In this document: positions 21,089 through 30,528 of the stretch, in pieces
Layout of the letters: every line of letters starts with the position of its first letter
Position numbering within the stretch: the stretch's first letter is position 1
From: Rhizobiaceae bacterium
GTDB lineage: Bacteria; Pseudomonadota; Alphaproteobacteria; Rhizobiales; Rhizobiaceae
DNA length: 64,000 nucleotides
Assembly: GCA_019635775.1 (NCBI GenBank)
Contig: JAHBYU010000017.1
Location: 2,501 to 66,500, forward strand
Reading direction: 5' to 3'
Notes under the pieces: model-generated
Database searches by the model: none
The model's input: only the letters and a program-made list of their open reading frames with translations
Told to the model about the DNA's origin: nothing
Program-made: the position numbers and the translations under genes

Positions 21089-23359
21089 TTACAACGGTAT
21101 TCCGCGATCGTCGGCAAAGGCCTGGAGGAGCGCCCGCATGGGCAGGTTGGCCGCGTTGGCGGCAAGGTTTTCTTCGAAAAATGTCGTCAGTTCACCGACC
21201 GGGAGCTCGGTCAGCATCGCCTTTACCGGACCGATCGACGCCGGCGACATGGAGATCGAGCGGAAGCCGAGCCCGATTAGCGCCATCGCCGAAATAGGCT
21301 TGCCGGCAAGTTCGCCGCACAGAGTGACGGGCGTATGGTTGCGCGCGCCGGCGTCGGCGATCTGCTTCAGTACGCGCAGGAACGGCACCGACAGCGTGTC
21401 GAACCGGTCGGCAAGCTGCGTGTTGCCGCGGTCCACCGCCATGACAAACTGGAAGAGGTCGTTCGAGCCCACCGAAACGAAGTCGACGGCCTGCATCAAC
21501 TCGTCGAGTTGCCAGAGCAGGGCCGGAACTTCAAGCATAGCGCCCAGCTTGAGGCGGGTCGGCAGGTGGTGGGCAAATCGGGAAAGATGCCGCACTTCCT
21601 TGTCGATTATCTCGCGCGCCTGGGCGATTTCCGAAAGCACTGTCACCATCGGCAGCATGAGCCGCAGCTCCCGGCCGCCCGCCGCCTTGAGCAGCGCGCG
21701 GATCTGTGTGCGCAGGAGACCGGGCCGGTCGAGCGTCAGCCTTATGGCACGCCAGCCGAGGGCTGGGTTTTCCTCATGCGCCACGTTCTTGAAATAGGGG
21801 AGGATCTTGTCTCCGCCGATATCGATGGTGCGGAAGGTGACCGGCTTGTCGCGCGCCGCCTCCAGCACGTCGCGATAGAGACCCTCCTGCGTCTCGGCAC
21901 GCGGGAAGGTCGAGGCAACCATGAACTGCAGCTCGGTGCGGAAAAGCCCGATGCCGGCAGCACCGGATTCGACAAGCTGCGGCAGGTCGACCGCCAGGCC
22001 GGCATTCATCAGGAGATCGACCTTGACGCCGTCCTTGCTCTCGGAAGGCTTCTTGCGCAGTTCGCGATAGAGTTCCTGCCGGCGGGCGCGGAAGCGGACC
22101 TTCTCCGCATAGGCCGCCTCGAGATCAGGCTGCGGGCGCAGATGGATCGTGCCCTCGTCGCCATCGACGATGATGGCGTCGCCGTTTTCCGACATGGAGA
22201 CGGCGCCCTTCACCTGACCGGAGACAGGAATGCCCATGGCGCGCGCTACGATGACGACGTGGCTTGTGAGCGTGCCGTCCTCGAGCACGAGGCCACGCAG
22301 CTTTTCTCTCGGGTAGTCGAGCAGTTCGGCCGCGCCCATCGAGCGCGCGACGATAATCGCATCCTTCGGCAGGGCAGCCGCCACGTCGTCCGGGCTGCGG
22401 CCAAGCAGCATGCGCAGGAGCCTGTTCGCCAGATCGTCGAAATCGCTCATCCGCTCGCGGAGATAAGGATCGGTCATGTGCATCATGCGCGCGCGCATGT
22501 CACTCTGGACCTTCTCCACCGCAGCCTCGGCCGTCAGGCCGTTGCGCACGGCTTCCTCAAGCCGGCGCACCCAGCCCTGATCGTTGGCAAACATGCGATA
22601 GGCTTCCAGCACCGCGCGGTGCTCGCCCTCGAAAGCCACGTCCCGGCGCGACAGCATATCGTCGATGGAAAGGCGCAGCGAACCAAGCGCAGCCTCAAGG
22701 CGGCGCATCTCCTCGTCCGAATCCTCATTGAAGAGGTTGGTGACGACGATGCGCGGCTCATGCAGGACGACATGGCCAAGACCGACACCTTCGTTGAAGG
22801 AAATGCCGGTGAAGCTTGCCGGCCGGCGCAGGTCGAGCTCAAGGCCGGGACGCGTCAGCCGCGTCAATTCGCCGGCAGCGATCATCTCGGCGAGCACCAT
22901 CGCGGCGGTTTCGAGCGCCTCGGCCTCGTCGTCGCGGTACTGGCGCTGGGTGCGGTTCTGCACCACCAGGACGCCAAGCGTGCGGCCGGCCCGCAGAACA
23001 GGCACGCCGAGGAAGGAATTGTAGATCTCCTCGCCGGTCTCCGGAAGGTAGGCAAAGGCGGGGTGCTGTTGGGCGTCCGACAGGTTCAGCGCGCGCGCCG
23101 AAGCCGCGATAGTGCCCACAAGACCCTCTCCCAGCTTCAACTGCGCAAGGTGGACGGACTCCCGCTTGAGGCCTTCGGTTGCGTAGAGCTCCAGCACACC
23201 GTCGGCGCGAAGAACATAGAGCGAGCAGACCTCGGCCACCATGTTCTGCGCGATGTCATGCACGATGCGATCGAGCCGCTCCTGCGGCTCGAGCGCCTCC
23301 GCCATCAACTCGCGGAGTCGTTTCAGAAGAACGCGCGGGCCTGCGGCCATGTCACGCAT
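21089..23359 (-). CDS. ptsP: Phosphoenolpyruvate-protein phosphotransferase PtsP (EI-Ntr)
   Basis: A 756-residue enzyme I of the nitrogen-related PTS, which transfers phosphate from PEP to NPr. The N-terminal GAF domain spans about residues 15-165. The PEP-utilising mobile domain contains the phospho-His region GTLTSHVVIVARAMGIP, and the C-terminal PEP-binding TIM barrel has the GIGLFRTELQFM motif. The ATG at 23359 has GGAG 9 nt upstream and matches the family N-terminus (MRDMAAGPRVLLKRL). Its neighbour lysC upstream is usual in alphaproteobacteria. Confidence 0.96.
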   Translation of the reverse strand: MRDMAAGPRVLLKRLRELMAEALEPQERLDRIVHDIAQNMVAEVCSLYVLRADGVLELYATEGLKRESVHLAQLKLGEGLVGTIAASARALNLSDAQQHPAFAYLPETGEEIYNSFLGVPVLRAGRTLGVLVVQNRTQRQYRDDEAEALETAAMVLAEMIAAGELTRLTRPGLELDLRRPASFTGISFNEGVGLGHVVLHEPRIVVTNLFNEDSDEEMRRLEAALGSLRLSIDDMLSRRDVAFEGEHRAVLEAYRMFANDQGWVRRLEEAVRNGLTAEAAVEKVQSDMRARMMHMTDPYLRERMSDFDDLANRLLRMLLGRSPDDVAAALPKDAIIVARSMGAAELLDYPREKLRGLVLEDGTLTSHVVIVARAMGIPVSGQVKGAVSMSENGDAIIVDGDEGTIHLRPQPDLEAAYAEKVRFRARRQELYRELRKKPSESKDGVKVDLLMNAGLAVDLPQLVESGAAGIGLFRTELQFMVASTFPRAETQEGLYRDVLEAARDKPVTFRTIDIGGDKILPYFKNVAHEENPALGWRAIRLTLDRPGLLRTQIRALLKAAGGRELRLMLPMVTVLSEIAQAREIIDKEVRHLSRFAHHLPTRLKLGAMLEVPALLWQLDELMQAVDFVSVGSNDLFQFVMAVDRGNTQLADRFDTLSVPFLRVLKQIADAGARNHTPVTLCGELAGKPISAMALIGLGFRSISMSPASIGPVKAMLTELPVGELTTFFEENLAANAANLPMRALLQAFADDRGIPL

Positions 23360-23543
23360 CAAGCGGTTCTCCAAGGGCCCGGCGCTAACCGAGCCTGCGA
23401 TGCCGGACGATTCCGGCGCAAACAGAATAGCCGTTCAAGCCCTCGAATTTCCACCGTTGTTGCAAAAACAACCGGAGATTCGTGGCCTGCAGCCTTCACG
23501 CGGTTCGGAACACAAACCGCGACACACTTACGCTGGAACGGCG

Positions 23544-24818
23544 TTAATGCTTATCCAACCCATATACGGAATGCAAAGTCCGTACGGCAAGTTCGGTATA
23601 GGGCCCGTCGATCAGGATCGATATCTTGATCTCCGACGTGGTGATCGCGCGGATATTGATCGACTTCTCTGCCAGCGCCTGGAAGGCTGTCGCGGCGACG
23701 CCGGCATGGCTCCTCATGCCAATGCCGATTACCGACACCTTGGACATGCCCTCGTCGTGCTGGACGACGTCGAACCCGACCGTCTGCCTTACCCTGTCGA
23801 GCACGGCAAGCGCCTTCGCGACATCGCCCGAAGGTACGGTGAAGGTCATGTCGGTCGACTTGCCGTCCTCGGAAATGTTCTGGACGATCATGTCGACATT
23901 GATGTTGGCCTCGGCCAGCGGCCCGAATATGCCGCCTGCGACGCCCGGCCGGTCGGCCACGCGCCTCAGCGATATCTGCGCTTCGTCCTTGGCGTAGGCG
24001 ATACCTGTGACGACCTGCTGTTCCACGATTTCATCCTCGTCGCAAATGAGCGTTCCGGGCGGGTTCAGGAGATCGCCCATGCCCGGAGCATCGGGATCCT
24101 CGAAGGAAGAACGCACGAAAGTGCGCACCTTGTGCACCATGGCAAGCTCGACCGAGCGAACCTGCAGCACCTTTGCACCGAGCGAGGCCATCTCCAGCAT
24201 CTCCTCGAAGGAGATCTTCGGCAGCCGGCGCGCTCTGGGCTCTATGCGCGGGTCGGTGGTGTAGACACCATCCACGTCCGTGTAGATGTCGCAACGGTCG
24301 GCCTTGACGGCAGCGGCGATGGCGACGGCGCTCGTGTCGGAGCCGCCGCGACCAAGCGTCGCGATGCGGTTGTCCGGCGCGATGCCCTGGAAGCCGGCGA
24401 TAACCGCGACCTGCCCCTCGCCGAAGCGCTGCATTAGGAAGGAGCCGTCGATGTCCTCGATACGGGCCGCGCCGTGCGAATTGTCGGTCTTGATCGGAAT
24501 CTGCCAGCCCTGCCACGACCGGGCATGGATGCCCATCGACTGGAGGACCAGCGCCAGAAGGCCGGACGTGACCTGCTCGCCCGAAGCAACCACGGCGTCA
24601 TATTCGCGTGCATCGTAGATGTTGAAGTTCGCGCCTTCGGCCTTCGAGGCTTCCTGCACCCAGCCGACCAGCTCGTTGGTCTTGCCGGCCATTGCCGAAA
24701 CAACGACCGCCACCTCGTGACCGGCATCGACCTCACGTTTGACATGACGCGCGACATTGCGGATGCGGCCGATGTCGGCCACGGAGGTTCCGCCGAATTT
24801 CATCACGATGCGCGCCAT
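23544..24818 (-). CDS. lysC: Aspartate kinase
   Basis: A 424-residue enzyme catalysing the first step of the aspartate pathway to lysine, threonine and methionine. It starts with the kinase motif MKFGGTSVAD (residues about 6-15), has the nucleotide/aspartate region GRGGSDTSAVAIAAA, and ends with two ACT domains (from about residue 265) that bind allosteric lysine/threonine. The start is the ATG at 24818 giving MARIVMKFGGTS; the open frame upstream is not conserved-looking. lysA lies elsewhere in this window. Confidence 0.97.
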   Translation of the reverse strand: MARIVMKFGGTSVADIGRIRNVARHVKREVDAGHEVAVVVSAMAGKTNELVGWVQEASKAEGANFNIYDAREYDAVVASGEQVTSGLLALVLQSMGIHARSWQGWQIPIKTDNSHGAARIEDIDGSFLMQRFGEGQVAVIAGFQGIAPDNRIATLGRGGSDTSAVAIAAAVKADRCDIYTDVDGVYTTDPRIEPRARRLPKISFEEMLEMASLGAKVLQVRSVELAMVHKVRTFVRSSFEDPDAPGMGDLLNPPGTLICDEDEIVEQQVVTGIAYAKDEAQISLRRVADRPGVAGGIFGPLAEANINVDMIVQNISEDGKSTDMTFTVPSGDVAKALAVLDRVRQTVGFDVVQHDEGMSKVSVIGIGMRSHAGVAATAFQALAEKSINIRAITTSEIKISILIDGPYTELAVRTLHSVYGLDKH

Positions 24819-24952
24819 GGAAACCGGATACCTTGACGGGCTGGGAGCCCGGAATTGCCAGAAAAGCCTGAGGGCGATCGCCAGCCCCCGCATATGCGCG
24901 GCCTCCATATCCAATCAGGCCTTTGCAGGCAAGGGCATGCGCTGCGGGCGGG

Positions 24953-26359
24953 TCAGGGAATGACGTAGACCTGCACTTCCCGCTCGATGCCGCGCAACGA
25001 GACATTGCGGGCCTCAGGCGTCAATGCGCGATGCCGCAGGAGATCGCCTGTGCCGATGTCGTCGATGACTGTGCGTGTCGCGAATATCGCCTGCGAGTCG
25101 GCCAGCCCCTGCACACGGGCTGCGATGTTCACCGTCTGACCAAAATAATCCTGCCGCTCGTTGAGCGTCACCGCGATGCAGGGCCCTTCATGCAGGCCGA
25201 TCTTCAGGAGAAGGTCCTCCCGGCCATTGTCGCTGTTGAGGTCGCGCATGGCGTCTCGCATCCTGAGGGCCGCCGCCACCGCTCGATCCGGCACCGGAAA
25301 AGTGGCCATGACGGCATCGCCAATCGTCTTGACGACCGCCCCCGCTTCCGCGGCGACGATGTCGTGGAGGACGCGGAAATGGGCCTTCACCAGATCGAAG
25401 GCCGCAAGGTCGCCTACCCGCTCGTAAAGCTCTGTCGAGCCGCGAAGGTCGGTAAACAGGAAGGTCAGGCTTGTGATCTTCAGACGCTGATCGACGTCGA
25501 GCGTGTCGGTGCGGTAGAGGTCCCGGAAAGTCTGGTTCGACAGGAGCCGCTTGGCGGTAAGGAACGGCCGCCTTCTGCCGAGCATGCCGTGCAGCGCCTC
25601 GCCGGCGACGCACACGCTTGGCAGCACCCGCGTGTCGGTCCGGTTCTCGAGGTTCAGGCGGAGCGGGCCGGGCCGCATCTCCAGTGTCTCGTTGCGCATG
25701 TGCTCGCGGTCGTAGGTGAGCGACAGGGCCTGCCGCTCGCGGGTCGGCTCGCCCTTCACATCGATGAACTGGGCTGAATGCGTGATGGGTTCGAAGATGA
25801 TGACGAACTCCGGCGGAAGCTGGATCGACAGAACGCCTTTTTCGCCGGGGGCAAGCTCGACATGATCGACAATGAAATCATCGACGACGCTGTCGTAGTT
25901 CTCGGGAAGATCGACGCCGGAGCCCCAGTACAATTGCCGGTAGTATTCGGTAAGCGGCAGTTCCTGCGGGGTGTGCGCCTCGATACGGCGCAATCGCGGA
26001 CTGACCGTGAATGTGACGTCGATCATCTCGTCAAGCGTCGGCTCATAGGAATCAGCACAGAGCGCGCAGGTATATTCGGCTTTCTGTACGGTCTTGAGCG
26101 TCGCGTTCGTGTCCAGCACCCCGCCGCAGCCGGGGCAAAGCACGTTCCAGGCCATGTCGAAAATGCCGATGCGCGCGCAGTGCAGGAACGCGGCAACGGC
26201 GCTTTCCTCATCAAGCCCGTTCGCCGCCGCAAATGCCAGCGGATTGATGCGACAGAGTTCGCGGTCGACTCCCTCACCGATCACGCGTTCGATGGCATCG
26301 GCCACGCGGGCATCGGCGGATTGGCGCAGCAATGCGAAAAGACTTGCGGTGTCTGTCAT
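24953..26359 (-). CDS. Class III adenylate/guanylate cyclase with N-terminal DUF5939-type region
   Basis: A 468-residue soluble protein. The N-terminal two-thirds resembles DUF5939, with a zinc-ribbon-like pair CPGCGG and CALCAD about 30 residues apart. The C-terminal class III cyclase domain (from about residue 295) has the metal-binding Asp in FTDLRGST and in KTIGDAVMATF, and a late FGQTVNIAARVQ stretch. It would make cAMP (or cGMP) in the cytosol in response to an unknown input read by the N-terminal part. It lies alone between lysC and the divergent ubiG. Confidence 0.88.
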   Translation of the reverse strand: MTDTASLFALLRQSADARVADAIERVIGEGVDRELCRINPLAFAAANGLDEESAVAAFLHCARIGIFDMAWNVLCPGCGGVLDTNATLKTVQKAEYTCALCADSYEPTLDEMIDVTFTVSPRLRRIEAHTPQELPLTEYYRQLYWGSGVDLPENYDSVVDDFIVDHVELAPGEKGVLSIQLPPEFVIIFEPITHSAQFIDVKGEPTRERQALSLTYDREHMRNETLEMRPGPLRLNLENRTDTRVLPSVCVAGEALHGMLGRRRPFLTAKRLLSNQTFRDLYRTDTLDVDQRLKITSLTFLFTDLRGSTELYERVGDLAAFDLVKAHFRVLHDIVAAEAGAVVKTIGDAVMATFPVPDRAVAAALRMRDAMRDLNSDNGREDLLLKIGLHEGPCIAVTLNERQDYFGQTVNIAARVQGLADSQAIFATRTVIDDIGTGDLLRHRALTPEARNVSLRGIEREVQVYVIP

Positions 26360-26529
26360 GACGGCCTCCGGCCGTGAAAGACTTTGCCGGCAGGCATGTT
26401 ATGCCTTTCGCTCGCCAGACGCCACTGTCGCCGACGTCGGAGGCGGAAGTTGGGCAAGCCTCGGGTTGACATTGCGTCGATCGTACACGACTTCCTAGCG
26501 CGAAAGACTTTTCGATGGAGGCAGAAACC

Positions 26530-27279
26530 ATGGCCGAGGCGCAGCGGACGACGATCGACACCGCCGAAGTGGAACGGTTCTCTGCGATGGCGGCCGAATG
26601 GTGGAACCCGAACGGAAAGTTCCGCCCGCTGCACAAGTTCAATCCGATCCGGCTGGCCTATATCCGAGACCAGGTGGCCGCCCGGTTCGGCCGCGATCCG
26701 CGTGAGGCGCGTCCCTTCCAGGGGCTACACTTCCTCGACATAGGCTGCGGTGGCGGCCTGCTTTGCGAGCCGATGGCGCGGCTGGGCGCTGAGGTCGTGG
26801 GCGTGGACCCGTCTGAAAACAACATAGAGGTGGCGCGACTGCATGCTGCCGAGTCGCGCGTGAACATCGACTACCGCGCCACGACGGCCGAGGCGCTGGC
26901 CGACGCAGGAGAGAAATTCGACGTCGTGCTCAACATGGAAGTGGTCGAGCATGTGGCCGATGTCGGGCTGTTCGTCTCACGCTGCGCCGAGATGGTCAAA
27001 CCAGGCGGCATCATGTTCGTGGCAACCATCAACAGGACGCTGAAGGCACTCGGCCTGGCCATCGTCGGGGCCGAATACGTGCTGCGCTGGTTGCCGCGCG
27101 GGACGCACCAGTATGGCAAGCTCGTGCGGCCCGACGAACTGGAGACGGCACTGGCCCACGCCGGCATGGCGATCATCGACCGCTCGGGAGTAACCTACAA
27201 TCCGCTTGCCGACCGTTGGCAGCGATCGAAGGACATGGACGTCAATTACATGGTGCTGGCGGAGAAGCCAGCAGGCTGA
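26530..27279 (+). CDS. ubiG: Ubiquinone biosynthesis O-methyltransferase
   Basis: A 249-residue SAM-dependent methyltransferase that performs both O-methylations in ubiquinone synthesis. The start region carries the family text [23 protein letters not shown], then the SAM motif DIGCGGGLL near residue 73 and MEVVEHV further on. The ATG at 26530 is preferred over 26515 because GGAGG lies 8 nt before it. It is divergent from the cyclase gene. Confidence 0.97.
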   Translation: MAEAQRTTIDTAEVERFSAMAAEWWNPNGKFRPLHKFNPIRLAYIRDQVAARFGRDPREARPFQGLHFLDIGCGGGLLCEPMARLGAEVVGVDPSENNIEVARLHAAESRVNIDYRATTAEALADAGEKFDVVLNMEVVEHVADVGLFVSRCAEMVKPGGIMFVATINRTLKALGLAIVGAEYVLRWLPRGTHQYGKLVRPDELETALAHAGMAIIDRSGVTYNPLADRWQRSKDMDVNYMVLAEKPAG

Positions 27280-27325
27280 CATCGAGGGCCGGTTCGCCAT
27301 CCAACGGGAAAAGGCAGGCCGGCCC

Positions 27326-27960
27326 TCAAGCCAGCAGGCTTGCTCCAACGCCATAGGCAAGAAGAGCGAGTGCCGCGAAATAGACGATCGTCAGAACGAT
27401 CATCACATAGCCACCCGCTACGACTAGTCCGTCGCGCTGTGAAATGCCTGTCGAAAGTAGCAGTATCGCAATGCCGGGAAGCGTATTGGAGAAGGGAACC
27501 AGGCTCAGCGGCAACATCAGCAGCGCGCCCGCGCCGATCAGGGCCAGTCCGTTGAGGCGGTTCATAACCGTGCCGTTCGTCAGCTCGACCACCTCTTCCT
27601 GAACACACCATCGATGCGCTTCAGGAAGCGGACACCCCTTTCAAGAACCGGCACCAGTTTCTCGCGTTCCAGTTTCCGGTCGGCCAGCCTGGCCGGCAGC
27701 CAGGGCAACCTGTTGAGCGTGACGGCCACAGCGATCAGGACGATGCCGGCTCCGAAAACGGTGGATACACCCGGGATCGAGACAGGGAACAGGAATGGCA
27801 GCGAAAGCATGCCGCAGACCAGAAGCAGGCCGTTTTCGCCCATGATGACGATCAGGTCCCGCAATGTGATATGATCGCCATTCAGGGAGCGAATGACATC
27901 TTCGAGCAGTTCACTCGTCTTGCGCTCGGTATCCCGGAAATCAATTGCGGACGTCATCAA
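27326..27960 (-). pseudogene. exoD: exoD-type exopolysaccharide synthesis gene, split by a frameshift
   Basis: Two consecutive frames on the minus strand together make a complete ExoD-like membrane protein of about 210 residues. The first (27960-27580) has the domain start DLIVIMGENGLLLVCGML and two hydrophobic segments and ends prematurely at RKRWSS. The second (from about 27592) continues with LTNGTVMNRLNGLALIGAG and the SNTLPGIAILLL helix of the family. Inserting one base in TCGAGCTGACG restores RWSSLTNGTV. ExoD proteins affect exopolysaccharide and alkali tolerance in rhizobia. The break is either a real mutation or a sequencing indel. Confidence 0.78.
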
Positions 27961-28026
27961 AAACGTTGGATTTCCAGCTTGCGAACTCGATTCGGATTCT
28001 TGTGAAGTTGGACAGCAAAAGCTGCG

Positions 28027-28452
28027 TCAGTTCTGGTCTTCGGGGAAAACGGGCAAGGGCATGAAGCCTACGCCGTCCTCTGCAAGGCTTTTGGCCTCGT
28101 CCAGCGTCGCCTCGCCATAGATGCCGCGCGCCTCGGTCTCGCCGAAATGAATCTTGCGCGCTTCCTCGGCGAACTTGTCGCCCACATAGTCCGAATTCTG
28201 GCGCACCTTTTCCGACAGAGCCTTCAGCTCAGCTATCGCCTTCTTCTGCATCTCGTTCATGGCGAGCGCGAGTTTCTCTCGCTTCCGCCCGGTCGAAACA
28301 GCGGGCGCCATCAGCGCCTTTTCGACCTTGCCCGTGCCGCAACTGGGGCATTCGATAAAACCGCGCTTTTTCTGGCGATCGAAATCCTCGTTGTTGCGGA
28401 ACCATGCCTCGAACTCGTGGTCATGCTCGCAGATCAGGGAAAACCGGATCAC
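28027..28452 (-). CDS. DUF1178 family protein
   Basis: A 141-residue cytoplasmic protein of unknown function. It begins VIRFSLICEHDHEFE and has a CPSCG motif near residue 37; the Cys/His pairs suggest a zinc ribbon. The GTG start at 28452 overlaps the nitrilase stop (GTGA) and matches the family N-terminus, so it is chosen over the ATG 8 codons upstream. It is the last gene of comF-grxC-nitrilase-DUF1178, an order common in Rhizobiales. Confidence 0.9.
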   Translation of the reverse strand: MIRFSLICEHDHEFEAWFRNNEDFDRQKKRGFIECPSCGTGKVEKALMAPAVSTGRKREKLALAMNEMQKKAIAELKALSEKVRQNSDYVGDKFAEEARKIHFGETEARGIYGEATLDEAKSLAEDGVGFMPLPVFPEDQN

Positions 28453-29306
28453 GAAGCAGCCCTCTGCGCGTGCCATTCGACATGGGAGACGGCGAACTCC
28501 CGCGCATTTCTGAGATTTGGCACTTTCGCGCGCGCGGCAGCGCTCTGGGCGGTGTCGATCTCGGCGATCGCTACACCCGGCTCGTCGCCGGTGACCTCGG
28601 CCAGGACACGGCCCCAGGGATCGACGATCAGCGAATGGCCGAACGTCTCGCGGCCATCCTCGTGGACCCCGCCCTGCGCGGCCGAAATGACGAAAGCGCC
28701 GTTCTCGATAGCGCGGGCGCGCTGCAGCACATGCCAGTGCGCCTCGCCGGTCTGACGGGTGAATGCAGCGGGCGCCGTCAGGACCTCTGCGCCGGCCAGC
28801 GCCTCTGTCCTGAACAATTGCGGAAAACGGATATCGTAGCAGATGCCGAAACCGAGCTTTGCCACTCCGAGATGGGCAACGACCGCTTCATGGCCTGGCT
28901 CGTAGGTAGCGGACTCCCGCCAGCTCTCGCCATTGTCGAGATCGACGTCGAACATGTGGATCTTGTCGTAGCGGCCGACAAGCGTGCCGTCGGGTGCGAA
29001 CAGGAAGGCGCGATTGGCGATCTTGCCGTCCTGCCGCAGGATTCCGGTGGAACCGACATGCAGGTAGATGCCAAGCTCGGCCGACAGGCGGCGCGCAGCG
29101 GCGACCACCTCGTCCTTCTCCTCGGCCTTGAAGGCGTTGGCGCGATCGGCCTTGTCGCGGATGATCGCGCCGGTCATTTCAGGCGTCTGCACGTAACTGG
29201 CACCCCTGCCGGCCGCCTCGCGCACCAGCGCATCGAAATCGACGACGTTGCGAGCGGGCTCCGTACCGGAGCGCATCTGGACGACGGCAGCCTTGAAAAT
29301 TCCCAT
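28449..29306 (-). CDS. Carbon-nitrogen hydrolase (Nit1/deaminated-glutathione amidase type)
   Basis: A 285-residue nitrilase-superfamily amidase. The catalytic triad is visible as Glu in TPEMTG, Lys in YDKIHMFDVD and Cys in GICYDIRFP. The phrasing YDKIHMFDVDL is typical of the Nit1/Nit2-like branch that hydrolyses deaminated glutathione. The neighbouring glutaredoxin gene, 10 bp upstream, is consistent with a glutathione-linked role. Substrate is inferred only. Confidence 0.93.
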   Translation of the reverse strand: MGIFKAAVVQMRSGTEPARNVVDFDALVREAAGRGASYVQTPEMTGAIIRDKADRANAFKAEEKDEVVAAARRLSAELGIYLHVGSTGILRQDGKIANRAFLFAPDGTLVGRYDKIHMFDVDLDNGESWRESATYEPGHEAVVAHLGVAKLGFGICYDIRFPQLFRTEALAGAEVLTAPAAFTRQTGEAHWHVLQRARAIENGAFVISAAQGGVHEDGRETFGHSLIVDPWGRVLAEVTGDEPGVAIAEIDTAQSAAARAKVPNLRNAREFAVSHVEWHAQRAAS

Positions 29307-29316
29307 GCGCCTGTTC

Positions 29317-29586
29317 CTAGTTCAATTGTCCGTTGGCAAGCAAACCGTCGAGCCTGCCCTGCCTCTCCAATTCATGGAGGTCGTCAGATCCGCCGACATG
29401 GTAGTCGCCGATGAATATCTGCGGAAAGGTGCTGCGGCCCTTGGCGCGCGAAATCATCTGCTGGCGTAGTTCGGGCGAAAAGCTGGCGTCGTGCTCCGTG
29501 TATGCCACACCCTTGCGGTCGAGCAGCCGCTTGGCCGCCGCGCAATAGCCGCACATCATTCGCGTATAGATCGTTACGTCGACCAT
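29317..29586 (-). CDS. grxC: Glutaredoxin 3
   Basis: An 89-residue dithiol glutaredoxin that reduces disulfides using glutathione. The active site is CGYC (residues about 13-16), with TFPQIFIGDYHVGGSDDL supplying the cis-Pro and GSH-binding loop. The start at 29586 has AGGA just upstream and gives the standard length; the longer open frame toward comF is not needed. Confidence 0.95.
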   Translation of the reverse strand: MVDVTIYTRMMCGYCAAAKRLLDRKGVAYTEHDASFSPELRQQMISRAKGRSTFPQIFIGDYHVGGSDDLHELERQGRLDGLLANGQLN

Positions 29587-29629
29587 GACATCCTGCCGGT
29601 CTACCAGATCCTGACCTTCCATTCGTCGA

Positions 29630-30433
29630 CTATATAGGGTCAAGCTCTTCTGCCCGGAAGCCCCCTGACTTGAGGTCACCCTGCCCGGAACCGCCAGGCA
29701 GGACGCGCGCGAAGGTCAGCACATCGACCGACAGCGCCCCGCTTTTCTTCAGCGCCCGGGCGGCAGCATAGACAGTGGCGCCGGTGGTGTAGACGTCGTC
29801 GACGAGCAAAACGCGGCGACCACGCACCTTGATGTCATGCTCCGCTGGCACCGAAAAGGCCGCACGAACGTTCTCCTGCCGTTCGGAAAGGGCAAGCCCC
29901 ACCTGCTGTCGGGTCTTCTTCACGCGTTTCATGGCCGAGGGTTCGAAGGGCCTGCCTGAACGTTCGGCGATCGCCCGTGCAAGCTCCGCCGACTGATTGA
30001 AACGGCGCGCGAAGAAGCGCCCCCAGTGGAGTGGCACCGGGACCACGACATCGGCATCGGCAATGAGTTCAGCACCGGCCCGCATCATCCACCCCGCCAT
30101 CCACGGCGCCAGATCGGTTCGATCGCCATACTTCAGAAGCTGCACCATCCGGCCGGCGACGCCACCATAGGCCACGGCAGCACGCGCCCGATCGAAAGGC
30201 GGCGGGTTGGCGATGGCCTCGGCGGACAGAAAGCCCTCTCCCATGTCGTGCGTGAAGGGGGTTCCCATCACCGCGCACCACGGCTTGTCCAGAAAGCGAA
30301 CCTGCCGCCAGCATTCGCCGCAAAGCACGCCCTGGACGGCGACCAGCCTGCGGCATCCCGGACAGGCAGGCGGGAACAACAGCTTGGCGGGTAGCGCCAG
30401 CGCATCCCTTGCAAGCTCCCTCAACGCCGTCAT
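29630..30433 (-). CDS. ComF family protein (phosphoribosyltransferase fold)
   Basis: A 267-residue protein with an N-terminal zinc-finger-like double CxxC (CPGCRR, CGECW) and a C-terminal PRTase domain with the PRPP loop VLLVDDVYTTGATV near residue 210. Homologues take part in DNA uptake in naturally competent bacteria, but most alphaproteobacterial copies have no tested function. It heads the operon with grxC, nitrilase and DUF1178 and is divergent from a methyltransferase. Confidence 0.93.
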   Translation of the reverse strand: MTALRELARDALALPAKLLFPPACPGCRRLVAVQGVLCGECWRQVRFLDKPWCAVMGTPFTHDMGEGFLSAEAIANPPPFDRARAAVAYGGVAGRMVQLLKYGDRTDLAPWMAGWMMRAGAELIADADVVVPVPLHWGRFFARRFNQSAELARAIAERSGRPFEPSAMKRVKKTRQQVGLALSERQENVRAAFSVPAEHDIKVRGRRVLLVDDVYTTGATVYAAARALKKSGALSVDVLTFARVLPGGSGQGDLKSGGFRAEELDPI

Positions 30434-30528
30434 AGTGCCCCCGCCCCTTGCAGTCGCCGCCCGACAATAGCAGAACGGTTCGCGTTTCGACCGATTTTTC
30501 GCAATCCCTGTCCGCTTCGGGAACCGCA

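Noticed and set aside
21335-23629. 764-codon open frame on the plus strand
   Set aside because: Antisense shadow of ptsP with no recognisable domain.
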